From Labilibaculum manganireducens (lineage in GTDB: Bacteria > Bacteroidota > Bacteroidia > Bacteroidales > Marinifilaceae): a DNA stretch of 64,000 nucleotides. The stretch spans positions 1-64,000 of the forward strand of contig NZ_MVDE01000018.1 of NCBI RefSeq assembly GCF_002843385.1. Reading direction: 5' to 3'. This document shows, piece by piece, positions 36,701 to 44,310 of this stretch (position 1 is the stretch's first letter; each line of letters opens with the position of its first letter). The translations under genes were made by a program, and so were the position numbers. Below the pieces are notes generated by a model. It searched no databases. It saw only the letters and a list, made by a program, of their open reading frames with translations, and was not told where the DNA came from.

Positions 36701-38082
36701 GTTCAGCCGATGTGTTAAAAGAAACGTGTGCTATTTCAGCAATTAAAAAAACAGGAGCAGGTAAGAAAATTGATAAAATAATTCTAAAAGAGAAACATAT
36801 TTATCTAGCAAAATATACTATCAAAGATGATATATATCCAATAGCTATTTATGGTGATGGAACAAATCATAAACTTGAAAATATTATAACTAAAAGGCAG
36901 GTAAATAATTTGGATAGTTTGATAAGTAAAACAAATATTAAACATATTTATTGCGATGATGCTTTATTTTCAAAGTATCTTGTGATTGCTTTTTATGAAA
37001 AAGATAAAAAGAAACCTTCTATGATGATTCAGGTTATGCCACCTGATAATTTCACCATTAATGATATTAAAGAGAGGTGGCTAAAATATTTAGGTATTTA
37101 CATGGAATCTTTAGACGGAAAAACTATTGATGAAATATTTTTGCAATATGATGTTTTAACAGCTTCGCAAATTGCATATGTTAGAAATTTGATAGAAAAG
37201 GAAAAGGACGAAACAAAAAGAGGAGATTATTATCAGGAGTTACAAACCAAAGTTGCTTATCACAACCAAGTTGACAATGTTAATTCGCCTTATAGGACAT
37301 GTAATGTAACCTCATTGGCTATGGGATTTGAGATGTTAGGTGTTTCGAAAGAAGACTATATTGCCAAAGCAGAAAAGGATGGTCTGACTATTTCTGATGA
37401 TGTAAAAAATGGTGATTTTGAAGACTTACTAGAGCATATAAGAAAAGAAAAGAAATTTGGTGATCGCACTTCGGCTAGTACATGGACTAAGCTAGCCAAA
37501 TATAATGGCTTAAAGGTTGTGGAAAAGGCCGCAGGTTCATCTAAAAACAAACCAGAATTAACAAAATACTTAAATGAGCGTTTACGTGCAGGAGATGGTA
37601 TATTAATGTCTATTGCATATGAAAAAGGACATATTGTGCGTCTTCAAAGTATAAATGATACCAAAGTTGTAATAGATGATCCTTATGGTACGGTTAGTAG
37701 TTTGGCAAAACGAGAATTTAAAGGATTAAATTCGTCAAGCACTTATGATAGGAATACTGCCGACATGAGTGATTCTGGACAAAAAGGAGAAGATTGTCCA
37801 GTTGCATGGAATGAGTTTGATGTATCGGTTGAGCAAGGCAATGGAGGTAACGAAGAAATTAAAGCTGATAAAATATTTAAATATGAGGTTGATGGTATAG
37901 TTTCAAAAGAATCTTTTGAAGACTGGCTAAAGGGAAAAGCGATTAAAAATATAGGGGAATACGATACCCGTGAGGAAACCAAAACCGAGACAGCTAAAGG
38001 AAAAACAATAACTACAACAACAAAATATTATATAACCAAAGGTGCAACGGTAAAATATTATCGCATTTTTTCAAAACCATAA
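33745..38082 (+). CDS. Modular secreted effector: TANFOR-type N-terminus, HExxH metallopeptidase-like module, C39-like C-terminus
   Basis: 1445 aa. A signal peptide (to SNAQ) is followed by a region resembling the N-terminus of Bacteroidota TANFOR proteins (HYPVQCNVQVIPPYSVHLADYY; name recalled, not searched) and two FN3-like domains (about 175-300 and 300-385). A helical, coiled-coil-prone stretch covers about 480-570. Residues 653-911 form a module with HEVAHGEFRLSHPF (His850) and a downstream NLMDYADG that resembles the third ligand and Met-turn of metzincin-type zinc proteases. The tail (912-1445) switches to AT-rich DNA and contains a papain-like C39-type peptidase pattern: Cys1186 (YRTCNVTSLAMGFEML), His1296 (KGHIVRL) and Asp1311/1312 (VIDDPYG). 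The exchangeable tail after a shared protease-like module resembles polymorphic toxins. The gene 4 bp downstream could be its partner or immunity protein. Confidence 0.8.
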   Translation: MNKQIPRNIVSILLLVFALLFSAGTSNAQHYPVQCNVQVIPPYSVHLADYYQGGNQKLLVNLTLKDLNHADLSVRLRISIEGQGIKLITKDDFIPKTPVLLQAGTPELLYGDRLEEYLVPEHMNFSGITKKQFLKTGRLPEGVYKFTVEIFEARRQEKVSNTATSMAWMLLNEPPVITAPANNKLLKATDPASIFFNWLPRHMNSQNALADVEYEFTMVEIWPVNQSAEEAIRSKEPLLKTVFRNTSFVYDAQYPMLVPGRQYACRVRAFSNQQKEMFKNEGYSPVVSFVFGEECKPPLLVDVDPALGGSAQLSIVPQSNHSSFTVQIRDVAGDKWYSQQSNQPDFELKQLKPGATYQYKVQAQCETLESEFTPISQFSLSKEMAEVECGQNASVPEIDGSPTLNQLKAGDVINAGGFKVTVKQASGSRGTFTGSGVVRIGMLGNIELRTVFDNIKVNESYQLTAGEIRVVGSDIYALGSDIRDQADDFFNNDIWDSVDDAIADAESIVDEISNLQTDMGGNSLNNELEKAKRTIEKGRDQLAVGNKEGAQLVKEGADKVAQILDQVNSGDYQITPNGIQFLAYDQQHYGFDSHEIGLTEEEKKAYLPYYQSIQLGDSTKSYYIKPWKSIASNGNDVVNVKMQLSSGMKADTVHFMTAMGAEIAAQKQGDAFSLNLRGSFHEDVQQITAYYEVKNDSTKKTKKVPIGALNVISYDQIEKNMVLVPVNGNNTSIPRAQLETYLNDTYSPANVSWTVSQHAGVQVEYNDDMSQGLDDGESRMLSNYTKEMNKVITALKRSGDYDEHKTYVFLVDKARNPAKAGFMPKKRPWGFVFTNVHYNNSKALCRTIAHEVAHGEFRLSHPFQDFPSIPENSTQNLMDYADGQQLRKYQWDDIHNLRDVELYGQDEEGNAATINPINSQYTLLFDLVNKYAESAPPPLDSYFGLIDRAITNSIASVPLTYTDDYADTWTDVDKKWIDEWSLRAKSSADVLKETCAISAIKKTGAGKKIDKIILKEKHIYLAKYTIKDDIYPIAIYGDGTNHKLENIITKRQVNNLDSLISKTNIKHIYCDDALFSKYLVIAFYEKDKKKPSMMIQVMPPDNFTINDIKERWLKYLGIYMESLDGKTIDEIFLQYDVLTASQIAYVRNLIEKEKDETKRGDYYQELQTKVAYHNQVDNVNSPYRTCNVTSLAMGFEMLGVSKEDYIAKAEKDGLTISDDVKNGDFEDLLEHIRKEKKFGDRTSASTWTKLAKYNGLKVVEKAAGSSKNKPELTKYLNERLRAGDGILMSIAYEKGHIVRLQSINDTKVVIDDPYGTVSSLAKREFKGLNSSSTYDRNTADMSDSGQKGEDCPVAWNEFDVSVEQGNGGNEEIKADKIFKYEVDGIVSKESFEDWLKGKAIKNIGEYDTREETKTETAKGKTITTTTKYYITKGATVKYYRIFSKP
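35701..36477 (+). repeat. Duplicated metallopeptidase-like module, copy 1 (in the full-length gene)
   Basis: 777 bp nearly identical at DNA level to 39380-40168, which carries one 12-bp insertion (4 codons, around HKRNNINPTK). The first 160 bp appear identical; the remaining differences are few and largely synonymous. Similarity starts abruptly at gttcattttatgactgcc and stops abruptly after gaggggaatgcg. Confidence 0.95.
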
Positions 38083-38086
38083 AACA

Positions 38087-38989
38087 ATGAAAACTAAATT
38101 ATTAATAATAATGCTATTGTGTTCGCTTAATTTGTCGGCACAGAGTGATTTTAAGGAATTCGTAAAGTTATTTCCAAAATACGAATGGAGTGAATTATCA
38201 TCTATTTTTAAAACTAGAGAAAAAACAGGGAAGTCTATAGACCCAGAACTGGCTAATAAAAGCATATTTGGAGAGTATTCAGGAAGAGTAAGAAAGCAGA
38301 CAATTGATTATCCATACCCTACAAGCGCTCCTCATACAAGAGTGAATGATACCTGTTATATACAATATCATGGCGGTTATCATGGTATTTATGATTCTCA
38401 TTCCGATTCTAAACCGAATACATTACTTCCGTTGGCACGGGTTGATTTTAATAATGATATTGTAATGCTAGTGCTATATTACAAATATTTCAATTTCGAA
38501 GAAAATTATTACAATTCAAGTCAAGAAGTTTACTTGTTTAGGAAAACGGACGAGCAGATGTTATCAGCCATAAATTTTCATGGTGGAGGAACATGGAGAG
38601 TGTTTCTTGAAAAAGACACAACGATTACTTCTTATGAATGGTTTCCTAAACCAGGCGATACCGATCCTACTCCCGATAAAGTTTTACGAAGAATTGAATA
38701 TAAAATAGATCTTGATGGTTATTTTCATCAAACAAAAATAGAAGACCCCTACGAGAGTGGCATCTTAATAGAAGGAAGAGTGCAAGATAGCGATGGCTGG
38801 ACCAATGTAAGAGAAACTCCTGATGGAAAATCAAAAGTACTATATAAAGCTTTAAGTGATAGCCCTATTTATGTTGAAAAAATTGAAAATTCTAATTGGG
38901 GAAGGGTGGTGCAGATTCAAATGGGAAAATCACCTGATTTAATATTTAAGTTTAGTGGTTATATACATTTAAGTAGAGTTAAACAATAG
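38087..38989 (+). CDS. Secreted protein with SH3-like C-terminus, candidate immunity or partner protein
   Basis: 300 aa with a signal peptide (MKTKLLIIMLLCSLNLSAQ). No family is recognised for the central part (DTCYIQYHGGYHGIYDSHSDSK). The C-terminal 70 residues resemble a bacterial SH3 domain (GWTNVRETPDGKSKVLYKAL...NSNWGRVVQI). It begins 4 bp after the modular effector gene, so translation is coupled. In polymorphic toxin loci the gene directly after the toxin tail usually encodes immunity, and a periplasmic location would suit protection from a secreted peptidase-like tail. This role is inference; it could equally be an accessory wall-binding protein. Confidence 0.65.
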   Translation: MKTKLLIIMLLCSLNLSAQSDFKEFVKLFPKYEWSELSSIFKTREKTGKSIDPELANKSIFGEYSGRVRKQTIDYPYPTSAPHTRVNDTCYIQYHGGYHGIYDSHSDSKPNTLLPLARVDFNNDIVMLVLYYKYFNFEENYYNSSQEVYLFRKTDEQMLSAINFHGGGTWRVFLEKDTTITSYEWFPKPGDTDPTPDKVLRRIEYKIDLDGYFHQTKIEDPYESGILIEGRVQDSDGWTNVRETPDGKSKVLYKALSDSPIYVEKIENSNWGRVVQIQMGKSPDLIFKFSGYIHLSRVKQ

Positions 38990-39009
38990 TATTTTCTGCT
39001 CTCGCCTCG

Positions 39010-39207
39010 CTCCCGCACGATTGTATCGTGTGGTTTGTGAGAAAGTTATGTGGTAAGTAATGCAATTAGAAATTAATGATTAACTGTTTAGAGTAAATTT
39101 TGATATGAGTCGTAATAATAAATTTATCCCTATTACCCCAAACCCCTAAAAGGGGCTTAAGAGGGTAGTCGATGTGAAAAAGTTCCCTTTAGGGGATTTA
39201 GGGGTAA
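39010..39207 (+). repeat. Composite dispersed repeat B-C-A
   Basis: Repeat B (palindrome cacgattgtatcgtg at 39016-39030), a spacer C (taatgcaattag...gatatgagtcgtaataat) and repeat A (about 39137-39206) follow in fixed order. The same composite recurs at 42171-42370 and 44865-45084. No gene is seen between 38990 and 39343. Confidence 0.9.
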
Positions 39208-39248
39208 GAGATGAGTAACAAGAAATAGGAAATAAGAAAGCAACCGTA

Positions 39249-39358
39249 CTCCCTCGCACGATTGTATCGTGTGGTTTGTGAAAGATATGTGGTAGGTAAT
39301 GCAATTAGGAATTAATGATTAACTGTTTAGAGTAAATTTTGATATGAGTAGTAATAAG
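39249..39358 (+). repeat. Truncated composite repeat (B-C) running into the orphan cassette
   Basis: This copy has repeat B and spacer C but stops after gatatgagtagtaataag, where the other copies continue into repeat A. The start codon of the following ORF (39344) lies within the repeat. Confidence 0.9.
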
Positions 39359-41779
39359 TTGTTTTATAGTCCGGAGGGAGTTCATTTTATGACTGCCATG
39401 GGAGCCGAAATTGCAGCACAAAAACAGGGCGATGCTTTTAGCTTGAACCTTCGGGGCAGCTTTCACGAAGATGTGCAGCAAATTACCGCTTATTACGAGG
39501 TAAAAAACGACAGCACCAAAAAAACAAAGAAAGTACCCATAGGTGCACTAAACGTAATTAGCTACGATCAAATTGAAAAGAATATGGTTTTGGTTCCTGT
39601 AAATGGGAACAATACAAGCATACCACGGGCACAGCTCGAAACCTACTTAAACGATGCTTACAGCCCCGCCAATGTAAGCTGGACAGTGAGCCAACATGCC
39701 GGTGTGCAGGTTGAGTACAGCCACGACATGAGCCAGGGTTTGGACGATGGCGAATCGCGTATGCTGAGCAATTACACCAAGGAGATGAACAAGGTGATCA
39801 CTGCCTTGAAACGTTCCGGCGATTACGACGAACATAAAACTTACGTGTTTTTGGTAGATAAAGCCAGGAATCCTGCAAAGGCAGGTTTTATGCCTAAAAA
39901 GAGACCTTGGGGTTTTGTATTTACTGATATACATAAACGCAATAATATAAATCCGACTAAGGCATTGTGCCGAACCATTGCCCACGAGGTCGCTCATGGC
40001 GAATTCCGTTTAAGTCATCCTTTTCAGGATTTTCCTTCCATTCCCGAAAACTCTACCCAAAACCTAATGGACTATGCCGACGGACAACAATTGCGCAAAT
40101 ACCAATGGGACGATATTCACAACCTAAGGGATGTGGAGCTTTGGGGACAGGAGGAAGAGGGGAATGCGAGTGTTAATAAGCGGGAAGCATATAAGCAAAT
40201 AGAAAGATTGCGTTATGGACGTGCTACAAGAAAACCTATTAGTCTTACAGATTATAGTTTTATGTTTGAAGAATTTGAATATCCTAAAGGTAGTAGCGAC
40301 CCAATTGTATTTTATGGTATTCATGCAACGGGAGGAGAATATTTAATGACAGATAAGTATAGTGTAGGTAATACTGTGATGAGACAAAGTCAATGTTTGA
40401 AATTTGTGTTTACTCATTCTGGGGAGAATTGTAATAATCCTGATTATTTATCCAATATTCAATTTACATCTTATCCAGGGGAGTTAACTCTTGTTGTAAA
40501 TGCCAGTCAAAATAATAAATTCATAAGTGATATATTAACATTGACTTATTCTTCTTGGATTTCTGAATTTAAACAATTGATTAAGGAAATGAATTGGGAA
40601 AGACTACAATATTATCCTGAAGAAGCATATTATGAATTGTCAATAGATGATAGATTAGAGGTAATTAATGGGATATTTAATAGTAATACTATTTCTGATG
40701 GTTATTTGTGGAGTGCAGATAAAGAAAATATTCTCGCAAGCGTTGTGAAAAATATATCAGGCATTACTGATCAGAGAAAACTTCTTGAAGTTTTATTGAA
40801 GAATAATGCGATAATTAATCTCATTAAAGATATTGATGGTTCTGAATTGAAGAGTTTTGTATTCACAATTTCTGATTATATCACTAAGGTATATGGTAAA
40901 TCAAGTTACGCAGAATTAGCAAGGTACAATTTGTCTCAATCTGGAGCGTATAATAAAATATTTAGATGGGCGGAAACGGCTGGTCCTGACCCTAGTTATC
41001 ACTCAAAAGGAAGCAGAAGATTAGGTTATTTTATTATAACATACAATACGGATTGGTGGTTTGATGAAGAAGAGAAACTTATGGATATTTCACCTTATGA
41101 ATTTGTTGGGATTCAGATTGAAAGCCCAATTGAAAGCTTAAATGCTAACACTGGTGATTTTGTTGTTATTCCGGGAGTTCTATTTCATTGGATTTTAAAA
41201 CAACAGGATAGGAAACAAGCATTTGATGATGCCGTGTTAGCAGCAGATTTATCACTAACAGTATTCACTCTTGGTACATATGCAGGTGTGAAAACAGCAG
41301 TTAAAGTCGGGACAAAAGTAACTATTGCCATGACTATTGACTTTGTTTTTCAGGCTGCGATTATTAGTTTAGATCCAGAATTTAATTTTACTGATGTAAA
41401 ACTGACTGATGTGGTTTGGAGTGGTGCTAGTTCTCTAATAAAAGATCCTAAAATGAATATCGTAATATCATCAATTAGGGGTGCACTAAAGGGAGCTTAT
41501 GAAGAATCCGATAAGGGATTCGAGGAAGCATCTTTAGTTGCTCTTGAAATAATGGAAAATGAAATAATTATTGCGATTATTACTCATGGTTTAGTTGGTC
41601 AAACTAATTATCTTAATTTGCTTGAAAAAACTTTTAAGAAAAGCCCCAAAGCAGTGTATGATAAATTAATTTCATTAGGGATAAAACCAAAGGATATTCA
41701 ATCTGTATCAAATCAATTTGTTAGTAATGCATTGAAACTAACAATAAAAAGTTTAGGAAATGAAAAACAAAAAAAATAG
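39344..41779 (+). CDS. Orphan effector cassette: metallopeptidase-like module with a different, hydrophobic C-terminal tail
   Basis: 811 aa without a signal peptide or the TANFOR/FN3 part. The first 12 codons come from a dispersed repeat plus a short junction; residues 13-275 repeat the module of the 33745 gene (His214 in HEVAHGEFRLSHPF, NLMDYADG). The tail from about residue 276 is unrelated to the other tail and AT-rich. It has helical segments and a hydrophobic stretch near residues 620-690 (AADLSLTVFTLGTYAGVKTAVKVG, VTIAMTIDFVFQAAIISL) that could insert in a membrane. The last 20 bases overlap a gene for a two-TM protein. It looks like a silent or displaced toxin cassette that could be recombined onto the full-length gene. 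Whether it is expressed is unknown; calling it a pseudogene fragment would also be fair. Confidence 0.75.
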   Translation: MSSNKLFYSPEGVHFMTAMGAEIAAQKQGDAFSLNLRGSFHEDVQQITAYYEVKNDSTKKTKKVPIGALNVISYDQIEKNMVLVPVNGNNTSIPRAQLETYLNDAYSPANVSWTVSQHAGVQVEYSHDMSQGLDDGESRMLSNYTKEMNKVITALKRSGDYDEHKTYVFLVDKARNPAKAGFMPKKRPWGFVFTDIHKRNNINPTKALCRTIAHEVAHGEFRLSHPFQDFPSIPENSTQNLMDYADGQQLRKYQWDDIHNLRDVELWGQEEEGNASVNKREAYKQIERLRYGRATRKPISLTDYSFMFEEFEYPKGSSDPIVFYGIHATGGEYLMTDKYSVGNTVMRQSQCLKFVFTHSGENCNNPDYLSNIQFTSYPGELTLVVNASQNNKFISDILTLTYSSWISEFKQLIKEMNWERLQYYPEEAYYELSIDDRLEVINGIFNSNTISDGYLWSADKENILASVVKNISGITDQRKLLEVLLKNNAIINLIKDIDGSELKSFVFTISDYITKVYGKSSYAELARYNLSQSGAYNKIFRWAETAGPDPSYHSKGSRRLGYFIITYNTDWWFDEEEKLMDISPYEFVGIQIESPIESLNANTGDFVVIPGVLFHWILKQQDRKQAFDDAVLAADLSLTVFTLGTYAGVKTAVKVGTKVTIAMTIDFVFQAAIISLDPEFNFTDVKLTDVVWSGASSLIKDPKMNIVISSIRGALKGAYEESDKGFEEASLVALEIMENEIIIAIITHGLVGQTNYLNLLEKTFKKSPKAVYDKLISLGIKPKDIQSVSNQFVSNALKLTIKSLGNEKQKK
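39380..40168 (+). repeat. Duplicated metallopeptidase-like module, copy 2 (in the orphan cassette)
   Basis: 789 bp matching 35701-36477, with a 12-bp in-frame insertion. Its 5' edge abuts a short unique junction after dispersed repeat C; its 3' edge is the shift to AT-rich unique sequence. Confidence 0.95.
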
Positions 41780-42041
41780 AGAGTATTGGCTTTATGTTAT
41801 AGGTTTAATTGTTTTAGGTTCATTGTATATTTCAGTTTTGCGTGATTATGAAAGATATATAAATAGAGACATTAAAGTTAGTACTAGGGCTAGAGTGTTT
41901 AAAGCAATTGTACAGCATTTGGATTCAATTGGTGGTCCAACTTTTGTATATGGTTTTTTTGGATTAATAGCAATGTTTTTTGTCTATAAAATTGTATTAG
42001 GAATACTTAAAAATATGAAAGATAATTCGGAAGAGAGTTAG
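41760..42041 (+). CDS. Small two-TM membrane protein, candidate immunity protein of the orphan cassette
   Basis: 93 aa with two clear transmembrane helices (YWLYVIGLIVLGSLYISVL and TFVYGFFGLIAMFFVYKIVLGIL) around a basic loop. Its ATG lies inside the end of the upstream cassette gene (20-bp overlap, different frame), so the two are translationally coupled. Integral membrane proteins of this size directly after a toxin tail with hydrophobic segments are commonly immunity proteins against membrane-active toxins. No family is recognised and the role is inference. Confidence 0.6.
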   Translation: MKNKKNREYWLYVIGLIVLGSLYISVLRDYERYINRDIKVSTRARVFKAIVQHLDSIGGPTFVYGFFGLIAMFFVYKIVLGILKNMKDNSEES

Positions 42042-42170
42042 ATTGATATTTATTCCCCCGCTAGTGCGCGATTGTATGGCGTTCTAAGTCATACAGTTTT
42101 TCTTGTGTGATAAAGGAACATTGGAAGGAGTGGTTGTAGTGATGTAGTAAGCACACGATGCAATCCCCCG

Positions 42171-42370
42171 CTCCCGCACGATTGTATCGTGTGGTTTGTG
42201 AGTGTTTTGCGAAAGATATGTGGTAAGTAATGTAATTAAGTATTAACTGTTTAGTGTAAATCCTACTATGAGTCGTAATTATAAATTTTATCCCTATTAC
42301 CCCAAACCCCTAAAGGGGCTTAAAAGGGTAGTCCGTTTGGGAAAGTCCCCTTCAGGGGATTTAGGGACAG
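42171..42370 (+). repeat. Composite dispersed repeat B-C-A
   Basis: Repeat B with cacgattgtatcgtg (42177-42191), diverged spacer C and repeat A (42300-42370) occur in the same order as at 39010. The 42042-42532 gap otherwise holds a partial second B-like stretch near 42060 and a short unexplained frame near 42418-42483; no gene is supported. Confidence 0.85.
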
Positions 42371-42532
42371 AAAAGAAGTAGTACCGTTAAGCTACTCCAG
42401 TGGAGGCTATGGATTATGGAAGATATTAAATTGGAAATATTGTTGTATGAAACATCAGAAGGATTTGGAATTAGAAACTAAACTAATTTTTTGAATAATA
42501 TTGAATTTGCTAATAAAAATCAAATAAAAGCT

Positions 42533-44275
42533 ATGAAACTCAGACTAATTATTTTAACGCTATTTATCTCTAACAGTTTGTTTGCACAACATGCCAAAGA
42601 GAAACAGGTTTACTTTAAAGAGTGGCATTTTCCTACCGTAGTAGTACCTGCCAGTATAAATGAGTACAAAATTGTTTATGCACCTATTAGTTTAAGTAAA
42701 ATTAAATTTGAATCGGTTCGGAAAATGGACGAAATTAATTTGGAGCCTGTAGACTTAGATGAAAACCGTTTAAAAGATGGAAGTATTTTTAGCTCTCTTG
42801 TTTTAAACCAGTTTAGTTACAGGAGGCATTCTAACTATTGGGATACTTTGCTTATTATAAAAGTAAAGTATAAGGATGTAAAGTTTAAAGTAGAGATAAA
42901 AGACAACCGACAAAAAGGAGATAGCATTGCTTCGTATAAAAGTACCCTGAGTGCCTACTGTGAAGTGCAAATTACAGCTGCAAATAAAGCTGGTATAAAC
43001 TTTTATGAAGAGAGCAAAAAACACGAATTCCCAATAACCGAACTTAAAACCTACAAAAAGCAAAAAATTACCAGTAGTGATCTTGCCAAAGAGCTAATAA
43101 TAAAAAGAATTGAAAAAAATATTGAAAAATACAATAACGACCTGTACGAGGGAGTAGCTAATTTTACAAAAAGCTTGGGGAAACCTTTAGTTGAAAGTAT
43201 CGATTTTTATGTGGCTCGTACACCAATTCCATTTTATTTACTTAAGGATAAGAAAGGCTATGATTTTACTGAAATCAATAAAGTAACAAGCGAGATGATG
43301 GACTTATTCTCTTTGCCATTTTCTGATACCAACAAGTTAAAGCTGGATGAAAAAGCAAAGACCTGTATTAATTTTTGGTTAGAGAAAACAAAAGATTACA
43401 CGGAGAGTGATAAAAAAGACAAAAAAGTATTATGGGCTTTATATGCCAATATTATAAGTGCTAATTACGTGTTGGGTAATGATGAAAAGACGATTGAATA
43501 CAACTCCAAAGTTAATGAATTAGATAAAAGGAAAAGCAGTACTATATTTAACGAAATGGTGCAGAAAAGAGCCGATTTAAGACAATTACATGCGGACGAG
43601 AATGGGCAGTTTAAAAGAGACTTTGCAGCAGTATCCTTTTCGAAGAAAAATAAAGAACAGCTAAAAGAACATGGGGAATACCTTAAGTATAAAGCATTAG
43701 GCTATTTGTATGGTCGTATAGAAACCAATGAAGGCATAAAGCACGAAGGCTACCTTAAGGTGAACACCGAAATAAAGAGTGACATTATTAAAGATCCATC
43801 TTTTTTAGATGGTAAAAGTGCAACTCTTCTTACTATAGATTCTATGGGAGCTGTTAGTACACGATTGTTTAAAGCGAAGAATTGTAAATATTTAATAAGA
43901 AGTGGCTTTGATGGTGGAGATACAGGTTCTCTCCATAAATATGTAGCCTTAAAGTTTTCATACGATGGCAAAACTAAGCCAGGGGAAGGCAAGCAAATTC
44001 AACTTCGTCAATACCGATTTGCTCAATTGTATGTTGAGTCTAAATATATAAAGTTGTATCAGTATGAAAATGCAATTGTTCTGCAAAAGCCTGAAAATGA
44101 TTATGGCGAATCCACTTCTTCTTTGAAGTTTCAATATGCATTTAAAAAAGAACTGGCAAAATTTGTACCTGATTGTCCCGAAGTATTAGAGAAAATTAAG
44201 AATAACGAATACGAGAACGAATTTATGAGCCTTTATGGTTTCGCTAGTGATATTGTCGATTATTTTGAAGATTAG
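42533..44275 (+). CDS. Secreted protein of unknown function
   Basis: 580 aa with a signal peptide (MKLRLIILTLFISNSLFAQ); the ATG at 42533 is chosen over the TTG at 42491, which would add 14 residues ahead of the signal. The N-terminal third is beta-rich, the middle is helical (FWLEKTKDYTESDKKDKKVLWALYANIISANYVLGNDEKTIEYNSKVNELDKR, TPR-like), and the C-terminal part (YGRIETNEGIKHEGYLKVNTE...KKELAKFVPDCPEVLEKI...DIVDYFED) resembles the layout of the small secreted protein at 32566. No named family. It sits between dispersed repeats, like the other accessory genes here. Confidence 0.7.
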   Translation: MKLRLIILTLFISNSLFAQHAKEKQVYFKEWHFPTVVVPASINEYKIVYAPISLSKIKFESVRKMDEINLEPVDLDENRLKDGSIFSSLVLNQFSYRRHSNYWDTLLIIKVKYKDVKFKVEIKDNRQKGDSIASYKSTLSAYCEVQITAANKAGINFYEESKKHEFPITELKTYKKQKITSSDLAKELIIKRIEKNIEKYNNDLYEGVANFTKSLGKPLVESIDFYVARTPIPFYLLKDKKGYDFTEINKVTSEMMDLFSLPFSDTNKLKLDEKAKTCINFWLEKTKDYTESDKKDKKVLWALYANIISANYVLGNDEKTIEYNSKVNELDKRKSSTIFNEMVQKRADLRQLHADENGQFKRDFAAVSFSKKNKEQLKEHGEYLKYKALGYLYGRIETNEGIKHEGYLKVNTEIKSDIIKDPSFLDGKSATLLTIDSMGAVSTRLFKAKNCKYLIRSGFDGGDTGSLHKYVALKFSYDGKTKPGEGKQIQLRQYRFAQLYVESKYIKLYQYENAIVLQKPENDYGESTSSLKFQYAFKKELAKFVPDCPEVLEKIKNNEYENEFMSLYGFASDIVDYFED

Positions 44276-44310
44276 TATTCAATAAAATTTGCAGCATACG
44301 CAAGAGTCGG

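Noticed and set aside
42422-42483. Short ORF MEDIKLEILLYETSEGF... before the 42533 gene
   Set aside because: Only about 20 codons long, no known family could be assigned with confidence. It may be a fragment of a lost gene or chance.
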